From the NCBI GenBank assembly GCA_019348575.1, contig JAHWJE010000130.1, forward strand, positions 1 through 5,703: a DNA stretch of 5,703 bases, given 5' to 3'. The stretch's first letter is position 1. Each line of letters begins with the position of its first letter. Below, piece after piece: positions 1 to 5,703 of this stretch. The notes under the pieces were generated by a model. The model ran no database searches and was not told where the DNA came from. It saw only the letters and a list, made by a program, of their open reading frames with translations. The DNA is from Actinomycetota bacterium. Its GTDB lineage: Bacteria > Actinomycetota > Thermoleophilia > Solirubrobacterales > Solirubrobacteraceae. The translations under genes and the position numbers were made by a program.

Positions 1-1827
<1,827 letters not shown>

Positions 1828-1836
<9 letters not shown>

Positions 1837-1853
1837 GGCCGGTCTCAGGCGGC
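1828..1853. terminator. Perfect 10-bp hairpin shared by the convergent ileS and trxA 3' ends
   Basis: The arms GCCGCCTGAG (1828-1837) and CTCAGGCGGC (1844-1853) are exactly complementary around a 6-nt loop (GCCGGT). The two stop codons, ileS TGA 1834-1836 and trxA TGA 1847-1845, sit at mirror positions in the stem. The outer stem is built from the Ala-Ala codons that end both proteins. With only 8 nt between the genes, a bidirectional terminator or 3'-end stabiliser is a natural reading. There is no T-tract on either strand, so it is not a canonical intrinsic terminator. Seen: the stem. Inferred: the function. Confidence 0.6.
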
Positions 1854-2174
1854 CGGCTCGAGCTCCAGCTGCTGCTCGAGCTGGCTCTTGCTGCGGGTCG
1901 GCCGCAGGCGCTTGGTCTCCGCGCCGTTCTGGAAGAGGATCAGCGACGGGATCGACAGGATCTGGTACTGGGCGGCCGTGATCTGGTTCTCGTCGACGTT
2001 GAGCTTGACGATGCGCACGTCGTCGCGGTCTTCGGCGATCTCCTCGAGCAGCGGGGCGATCGCGCGGCAGGGAGCGCACCACGGGGCCCAGAAGTCGACG
2101 AGGATCGGGCGCTCGGACTCGAGGACCTCGGCCTGGAAGCTGTCGTCTGTCACTTCGGTGATCGATCCGGCCAT
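1845..2174 (-). CDS. trxA: Thioredoxin with a WCAPC active site (109 aa)
   Basis: This is a small cytosolic dithiol-disulfide oxidoreductase that passes electrons from thioredoxin reductase to targets such as ribonucleotide reductase and peroxiredoxins. At 109 residues it is a normal full-length single-domain thioredoxin. Seen: buried Asp27, FWAPWCAPC (28-36) with redox Cys33 and Cys36, Lys57 in KLNVDEN, cis-Pro76 in SIPSLILF, and FQNG (81-84). The active site is CAPC instead of the usual CGPC. The near-invariant Gly before the last helix (Gly92 in E. coli) aligns with Pro92, and Gln71 replaces another usual Gly. The ATG at 2174 is chosen because AAGGAG lies 6 nt upstream and the family N-terminus begins there; the frame stays open to 2249 but that extension is non-homologous. 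It converges on ileS and follows spoIIM by 113 nt. Family membership is very secure; the exact partner set is unknown. Confidence 0.95.
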   Translation of the reverse strand: MAGSITEVTDDSFQAEVLESERPILVDFWAPWCAPCRAIAPLLEEIAEDRDDVRIVKLNVDENQITAAQYQILSIPSLILFQNGAETKRLRPTRSKSQLEQQLELEPAA

Positions 2175-2180
2175 GGGACT

Positions 2181-2186
2181 CTCCTT
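2181..2186 (-). promoter_or_regulatory. Strong ribosome binding site for trxA
   Basis: On the minus strand AAGGAG stands 6 nt before the ATG at 2174. It is the only textbook Shine-Dalgarno site in front of a start in this window, and it decides the trxA start against the longer in-frame alternative reaching 2249. Confidence 0.85.
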
Positions 2187-2194
2187 GGGTAACG

Positions 2195-2229
2195 TCGCCG
2201 GTGGTCCTCGCGTGCGGACCGGACGGCGA
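2195..2229 (-). other. Hairpin in the presumed trxA 5' UTR
   Basis: Plus-strand arms TCGCCG (2195-2200) and GGTCC (2203-2207) pair with GGACC (2216-2220) and CGGCGA (2224-2229). This gives 11 base pairs with a 2x3 internal loop and an 8-nt apical loop. It lies 8 nt upstream of the trxA Shine-Dalgarno site. It could stabilise or modulate the mRNA, or act as a weak 3' end for spoIIM. No U-tract follows, and I recognise no known riboswitch. The pairing is seen; the role is inferred. Confidence 0.5.
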
Positions 2230-2243
2230 GACCATCTGTTCCG

Positions 2244-2268
2244 ACCCACTATACAAAGTGAAGTGAGT
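2244..2268 (-). promoter_or_regulatory. AT-rich promoter/operator candidate for trxA
   Basis: This is a conspicuously AT-rich patch in a GC-rich window. On the minus strand TATAGT (2253-2248) fits a -10 hexamer and would give a leader of about 65 nt before the trxA ATG. No good TTGACA box lies 16-19 nt upstream. It also holds a CACT-6 nt-AGTG inverted repeat (2247-2260), a wider imperfect one (ACCCACT 2244-2250 / AGTGAGT 2262-2268) and a tandem CACTT. A GGGAAAT stretch (2280-2274) is only a poor match to a SigR/SigH -35. The call rests on composition and position. Confidence 0.4.
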
Positions 2269-2287
2269 CCGCGATTTCCCGTCAGGA

Positions 2288-2983
2288 CTACCCGGCGAGC
2301 GAGCGCAGCAGGCCCGGCGTGACGTAGACCTCGACGAAGGCCGCCGCGACGAGCACGGGAAGGGCGAGCATCACGGTGACGAGCGTGGCCGCCAGCAGCT
2401 CGTGCCAGTCCTTCTGACGGCTGGCGATCATCCAGGCGGCCAGCGGCAGGAAGAGCGCCACGAGCTCGGGCAGCGCGTGTGGGAGCAGGCCGACGAGCAG
2501 CAGGCCGGGGGAGATCTCCAGCTGCCAGGCCAGCGACGAGGCGCCCTGGCCGAGGACATATGCCTGCGTGACCAGCGAGAAGGTCGTCGCCCCGACGACG
2601 AAGGCGATCGCCAGCGCCCCCGCCCGGTCATGGATCCAGCGCAACGCGCCGCGGTAGCGCTCGGCCTCCTGAGGCAGCGAGCTGCCCGCGATGAAGCCCG
2701 CGATGCAGGCGAACGCGTGCAGCGCGAGCACGAGCGAGTTGCGCATGAGCACGTGCAGGACCTGGCCGAGGTCGGGCCGATCCAGCGTGCCGAGGAACAA
2801 CAGCGAGCTGTCGGGCTCGGAGACCCGCGCCACGAGCCAGACGGAGCCCAGCAGGAGCAGGGCGATCGCCAGCGCGCCGCCGATCCAGCGCCCCACGATC
2901 GGGCCCGGGCGCGCGTTCCACGCAAGCAGCGTGGCGCGCGTGTCCGCCAGCCCGCGGACGAGCACGAGATCCGATGCCTGCAC
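2288..2983 (-). CDS. SpoIIM/DUF95-family integral membrane protein (231 aa)
   Basis: This is an all-helical membrane protein resembling the stage II sporulation protein M family. In endosporeformers SpoIIM helps remodel septal peptidoglycan; in actinobacteria its relatives are widespread and their job is not established. Seen: a short cytosolic N-terminus (1-31), then about five hydrophobic segments near 32-53, 82-100, 120-145, 158-187 and 195-222. Family-like signatures are RNSLVLALHAFACIAGFIAG (81-100), PHALPELVAL (168-177) and the C-terminal FVEVYVTPGLL (217-226). The start is GTG at 2983, the first possible start after the preceding gene's stop. No clear Shine-Dalgarno site is visible, which fits translational coupling. 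It lies 36 nt downstream of the glycosyltransferase, in the same frame, and upstream of trxA. Family call fairly good; function in this organism unknown, and sporulation cannot be inferred from it. Confidence 0.8.
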   Translation of the reverse strand: MQASDLVLVRGLADTRATLLAWNARPGPIVGRWIGGALAIALLLLGSVWLVARVSEPDSSLLFLGTLDRPDLGQVLHVLMRNSLVLALHAFACIAGFIAGSSLPQEAERYRGALRWIHDRAGALAIAFVVGATTFSLVTQAYVLGQGASSLAWQLEISPGLLLVGLLPHALPELVALFLPLAAWMIASRQKDWHELLAATLVTVMLALPVLVAAAFVEVYVTPGLLRSLAG

Positions 2984-3019
2984 GCGGCGCGCATCGGCGC
3001 GGGCGCCGCCGAAGCTCGC

Positions 3020-3763
3020 TCAGCCGCGGCGGCGCTGGCCGGATATGCGAGCCAGCCGCAGCTGCGGGACGAGCAGCGCGGCCTCGCCGGCGATCCGCCA
3101 CGACATCTTCGAGCGCCCGAGCCGCCGGTCGCGAAAGACGATCGGCAGCTCGACGACGCGAAAGCCCGCATGCACCGCGCGGTGCGTGAGCTCGACCTGG
3201 AAGGCGTAGCCGCGCGAGCGCACGGTCGGCAGGTCGATCGCCTCGAGCACCTCGCGGCGAAAGCACTTGAAGCCGCCGGTGAGGTCGCGCACGTCGATGC
3301 CCAGCACGATGCGCGCGTACCACGAGCCGCCGCGGCTGACGAACCGCCGCAGCGGTCCCCAATCGGCGACCTCGCCGCCGGCGACGTAGCGCGAGCCGAG
3401 CACGAGGTCGGCGTCGCGCGCGGCGGCGAGCAGCCGTGCGATGTCGGCCGGGTCGTGCGAGAAGTCGGCGTCCATCTCCAGCACGAGCTGCGCGCCGTGC
3501 GCGAGGGCGTGCGCGAAGCCGGCGAGGTAGGCGGGTCCGAGCCCCTCGCGCGTCGTGCGGTGCAGGACCTCGACGTCGTCGTGCTCGGCCGCGATCGCGT
3601 CGGCGATGTCGCCCGTCCCGTCGGGCGATCCGTCGTCGACGACGAGGATCCGGTGCGCCCCCGGCGCGGCCTGCTCGAGCACCGCGCGCGCCGCCCCGAC
3701 GATCGCCGCGATGTTGTCGGCCTCGTCGAAGGTGGGCATGATGAGCCAGACGGCCGCGGGCAT
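3020..3763 (-). CDS. GT2 glycosyltransferase, polyprenol/dolichol-phosphate mannose synthase-like (247 aa)
   Basis: It probably transfers a sugar, typically mannose from GDP-mannose, to a polyprenyl phosphate on the inner membrane face, supplying lipid-linked sugar for envelope glycans or protein O-mannosylation. Seen: the GT-A fold start IMPTFDEADNI (8-18), VVDDGSPDGTG (41-51), the REGLGPAY loop (72-79), metal-binding MDADFSHDP (97-105), GSRYVAGG (123-130), LTGGFKCFRR (161-170), GYAFQVEL (185-192) and ELPIVFRDRRLGRSKMS (205-221). This set is characteristic of DPM1/Ppm1 enzymes. It is a bare catalytic domain without the C-terminal membrane helices of some relatives. The ATG at 3763 gives the expected N-terminus; a long open frame upstream is a GC shadow of polX. 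No strong ribosome site, so a leaderless or near-leaderless message is possible. It is divergent from polX by 24 nt and followed by spoIIM. The subfamily is likely; donor and acceptor are inferred. Confidence 0.9.
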   Translation of the reverse strand: MPAAVWLIMPTFDEADNIAAIVGAARAVLEQAAPGAHRILVVDDGSPDGTGDIADAIAAEHDDVEVLHRTTREGLGPAYLAGFAHALAHGAQLVLEMDADFSHDPADIARLLAAARDADLVLGSRYVAGGEVADWGPLRRFVSRGGSWYARIVLGIDVRDLTGGFKCFRREVLEAIDLPTVRSRGYAFQVELTHRAVHAGFRVVELPIVFRDRRLGRSKMSWRIAGEAALLVPQLRLARISGQRRRG

Positions 3764-3770
3764 CTGCGCG

Positions 3771-3780
3771 ACTACCCTAC
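3771..3780. promoter_or_regulatory. Candidate symmetric bidirectional -10 element between the glycosyltransferase and polX
   Basis: The 24-nt gap between the divergent ATGs (3763 minus, 3788 plus) contains TACCCTA (3773-3779). Read rightward, TACCCT (3773-3778) fits the actinobacterial TAnnnT -10 pattern and would start transcription within a few bases of the polX ATG. Read leftward, TAGGGT (3779-3774) would do the same for the glycosyltransferase. Neither gene has a good Shine-Dalgarno site, consistent with leaderless or very short leaders. No clear -35 is seen on either side. This is inferred from pattern and spacing only. Confidence 0.35.
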
Positions 3781-3787
3781 GTGCCCG

Positions 3788-5524
3788 ATGCCGTCGGACC
3801 CCTCGAACCTGCAGATCGCGGCCGCGTTCGACGAGCTCGCCGACCTCTACGAGCTCGACGAGGCGATCGTCCACCGCGTCGTCGCCTACCGCAACGCCGC
3901 GCGCGCGATCGCCGACTCGGGCCGGTCGGTGGCCGAGCTTGCGCGCGCGGGGCGCGCGACCGAGCTGCCGGGCATCGGCAAGACGCTCGAGGAGAAGCTC
4001 GTCGCGCTGCTCGAGACCGGCGACATCCCTGCGGCCGTGAAGCTGCGCGCGCGCTACCCGCCCGGCCTGCTGGAGATGACGCGCCTGCCGGGCCTCGGCC
4101 CGAAGCGCGCGCGGCGGCTGTTCGACGAGCTGGGCATCGATTCGCTGGACGCGCTGCGCGCCGCCGCCGAGGCCGAGCAGCTGCGCGGGATCAAGGGCTT
4201 CGGGCCGAAGTTCGAGGCCTCCGTGCTGGCGTCGATCGGCGCAGGTGTCGGCGAGCGGCCCGCCCAGCGGGTGCTGCTGCACCGCGCGCTGGGCGTCGGG
4301 GAGCAGATCGTCGCCGCGCTGCGCGAGCATCCCGCCGCCGAGCGCGTCGAGCTCGCCGGATCGGCGCGCCGCCAGGTCGATGCGGTCAGGGACCTGGACA
4401 TCATCGCGACGGCGAGCGATCCCGGTGCGCTCTCGCGCGCGCTCGGCGAGCTCGATCTCGTCGAGGCCGCGTCGGCGCCCAACGAGAACGCCGCGCGCGG
4501 GCGCACCCACACGGGCCTGCCGATCGACCTGCGCGTCGTCGAGCCGGAGAACTTCGGCAACCTGCTGCAGCACTTCACCGGCTCGCAGGCGCACAACATG
4601 GCGCTGCGCGAGGCGGCCGTGCGGCGCGGGCTGCACGTCAGCGAGTACGGGATCCTCGACGACGAGACCGGCGAGACGCTGCGCTGCTCGAGCGAGGAGG
4701 CGGTGTACGAGCGCCTCGGTCTGGCCTACCCCGAGCCCGAGCTGCGCGAGAACCGCGGCGAGCTCTCGCCCGGGTTCGTCGCGCCGCGTCTCGTCACCGT
4801 CGAGGACCTGCGCGGCGACCTGCACATGCACACGACGGCCTCGGATGGCCGCGACAGCATCGAGCAGATGGCGCGCGCGGCGATCGAGCGCGGCTATGAG
4901 TACATCGCGATCACCGACCACTCGGCGACGCACGGCTTCGGCAACCACGTCTCCCCCGACGAGCTCGAGCGCCAGATCGAGCGCGTCGCCGAGGTCAACG
5001 AGCGGCTCGCGGAGATCACGGTGCTGGCCGGCACGGAGACGAGCATCCTGCCCGACGGCTCGCCGGACTACGACGACGAGCTGCTGGCCCGGCTGGACTG
5101 GGTGATCGGCTCGGTGCACACGTCGTTCGGGATGACCTCGGCGGAGATGACCAGGCGCATGGTGGCGGCGATCGAGCACCCGTGGATCGACGCGATCGGC
5201 CACCCGACCGGGCGCAAGATCCAGTCGCGCCGGCCCTACGCCGTCGACATCGACGAGATCATCGCCGCCGCCGCGCGGACCGGCACGATGCTCGAGATCA
5301 ACTCGGCCCCCGACCGCCGCGACCTCGACGAGGTCCACGCGCGCGCGGCCGCCGAGCACGGGATCCTGCTGCTGATCGACTCCGACGCGCACGGGGCCGA
5401 CCGGATGGAGCACGTGCGCTGGGGCGTGGCGACGGCGCGGCGCGCATGGGTGACGCCCGAGCACGTCGCCAACACGCGCCCGTGGCCGCAGTTCGCGGCG
5501 CTGCGCAAGCGGGCGCGGCGCTGA
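3788..5524 (+). CDS. polX: Family X DNA polymerase with PHP domain (PolX, 578 aa)
   Basis: This bacterial PolX fills short gaps during DNA repair; its PHP domain typically provides Mn2+-dependent 3'-5' exonuclease or phosphoesterase activity. Domains in order: N-terminal HhH/8-kDa-like region (1-~85) with LPGIGK (60-65); a second HhH LPGLGPKRA (100-108) and IKGFGPK (135-141); Pol beta-like palm with GSARR (191-195), catalytic DLD (Asp202, Asp204) and third Asp247; the HFTGSQAHN nucleotide-binding stretch just after; then PHP (~340-578). PHP metal ligands appear complete: His346, His348, Asp353, His378, Glu417, His444, His472, Asp533, His535. Length matches the usual ~570-580. The ATG at 3788 begins where family homology begins; no Shine-Dalgarno site precedes it, so leaderless initiation is plausible. 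Small departures: RRQ instead of the frequent RRG after the GS motif, and Ser419 where Asp or Asn is common after GxE. It looks fully functional and is divergent from the glycosyltransferase. Confidence 0.96.
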   Translation: MPSDPSNLQIAAAFDELADLYELDEAIVHRVVAYRNAARAIADSGRSVAELARAGRATELPGIGKTLEEKLVALLETGDIPAAVKLRARYPPGLLEMTRLPGLGPKRARRLFDELGIDSLDALRAAAEAEQLRGIKGFGPKFEASVLASIGAGVGERPAQRVLLHRALGVGEQIVAALREHPAAERVELAGSARRQVDAVRDLDIIATASDPGALSRALGELDLVEAASAPNENAARGRTHTGLPIDLRVVEPENFGNLLQHFTGSQAHNMALREAAVRRGLHVSEYGILDDETGETLRCSSEEAVYERLGLAYPEPELRENRGELSPGFVAPRLVTVEDLRGDLHMHTTASDGRDSIEQMARAAIERGYEYIAITDHSATHGFGNHVSPDELERQIERVAEVNERLAEITVLAGTETSILPDGSPDYDDELLARLDWVIGSVHTSFGMTSAEMTRRMVAAIEHPWIDAIGHPTGRKIQSRRPYAVDIDEIIAAAARTGTMLEINSAPDRRDLDEVHARAAAEHGILLLIDSDAHGADRMEHVRWGVATARRAWVTPEHVANTRPWPQFAALRKRARR

Positions 5525-5594
5525 GCGCATCGCGGCGCGCGCCGGCCCGGGTGGGGCAGCAGGACGCCGTCGGCTCGACGTCGTCGCGGGGCGG
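5525..5594. other. Short convergent gap between polX and the right-edge gene
   Basis: Seventy bases between two converging stops. A self-complementary CGGCGCGCGCCG lies at 5533-5544, but it has no loop and no T-tract, so I do not call it a terminator. No ribosome site or credible small ORF is visible. Confidence 0.4.
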
Positions 5595-5702
5595 TCAACG
5601 GCGACTCGAGCTGTCGCGCGATTGGCGCCGCGCCGCATCGCTGGCGCCGCCGCTCAGCAGCGCGAGCACGATGATCGCGCCGCCCACCGCTGCCTGATTC
5701 CA
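5595..5702 (-). CDS. C-terminal tail of a probable membrane protein, perhaps an EamA/DMT transporter (partial)
   Basis: Reading leftward from 5702 to the TGA at 5597-5595 gives 35 residues. They begin WNQAAVGGAIIVLALLSGG and then turn into an Arg/Ser-rich polar tail (GASDAARRQSRDSSSRR). A last hydrophobic helix beginning with Trp, a Gly-Gly-Ala-x-Ile motif and a basic cytosolic end resemble the final helix of EamA/DMT-type permeases. The start lies beyond the window. It is convergent with polX, as expected for this gap. The stretch is too short for a secure family call; another frame or no gene at all remains possible. Confidence 0.45.
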   Translation of the reverse strand, partial: WNQAAVGGAIIVLALLSGGASDAARRQSRDSSSRR

Positions 5703-5703
5703 G

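Noticed and set aside
2175..2249. A longer thioredoxin starting at 2249.
   Set aside because: The extra 25 residues (Arg/Pro-rich) are not thioredoxin-like, cover the 5' hairpin, and would ignore the AAGGAG site placed for the ATG at 2174.
2402..3787. A 462-codon upstream extension of the polX frame across the antisense of spoIIM and the glycosyltransferase.
   Set aside because: The translation is low-complexity Arg/Ala/Gln/Glu/Asp sequence with no domain, and the PolX family N-terminus begins at the ATG at 3788.
3781..4899. A GTG-started frame at 3781 overlapping the polX 5' half.
   Set aside because: It is out of frame with polX and gives Arg/Ala-rich sequence with no motif.
5533..5544. 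CGGCGCGCGCCG palindrome after polX as a terminator.
   Set aside because: Self-complementary without room for a loop, no T-tract, and such palindromes are common by chance at this base composition.
3020..5638. An 872-codon minus-strand open frame covering the antisense of polX and running into the glycosyltransferase.
   Set aside because: Only its last 247 codons (from 3763) match a family. The rest is Arg/Ala/Val/Asp-rich shadow translation opposite a well-supported polX and reflects the lack of AT-rich stop codons at this GC content.

Overview
This is a very GC-rich, densely coded bacterial window with strong third-position G/C bias. The gene content (an IleRS of the type 2 class, a polyprenol-phosphate-mannose-synthase-like GT2 enzyme, a SpoIIM/DUF95 membrane protein and a full PHP-type DNA polymerase X) suggests a high-GC actinobacterium. 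The Solirubrobacterales/Thermoleophilia are a plausible home, but that placement is inferred from composition and gene flavour, not proven.

Layout, left to right. (1) 1-1836 (+): the 3' two thirds of ileS, running in from the left edge. (2) 1845-2174 (-): trxA, convergent with ileS; the two stop codons sit symmetrically inside one perfect 10-bp hairpin. (3) 2175-2287: a 113-nt gap upstream of trxA with a strong Shine-Dalgarno site, an 11-bp hairpin and an AT-rich promoter-like patch. (4) 2288-2983 (-): a five-helix SpoIIM-family membrane protein. (5) 3020-3763 (-): a stand-alone GT2 catalytic domain resembling dolichol/polyprenol-phosphate mannose synthase. (6) 3764-3787: a 24-nt divergent intergenic region with a nearly symmetric TACCCTA element. 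(7) 3788-5524 (+): a complete polX (HhH, Pol beta-like palm, PHP phosphoesterase). (8) 5525-5594: a short convergent gap. (9) 5595-5702 (-): the last 35 codons of a probable membrane protein, possibly an EamA/DMT transporter, running off the right edge.

Working together: the minus-strand run glycosyltransferase - spoIIM - trxA could be read as one unit. The first two genes are 36 nt apart and in the same reading frame. trxA probably also has its own promoter. ileS and polX are separate housekeeping genes for translation and DNA repair. Nothing here looks mobile: there is no IS, phage, tRNA, rRNA or CRISPR signal. I do not see a clearly new system. The points most worth a second look are the same-frame GT/SpoIIM pair, the two-gene stop-codon hairpin, the symmetric divergent promoter candidate and the altered conserved positions in the thioredoxin.
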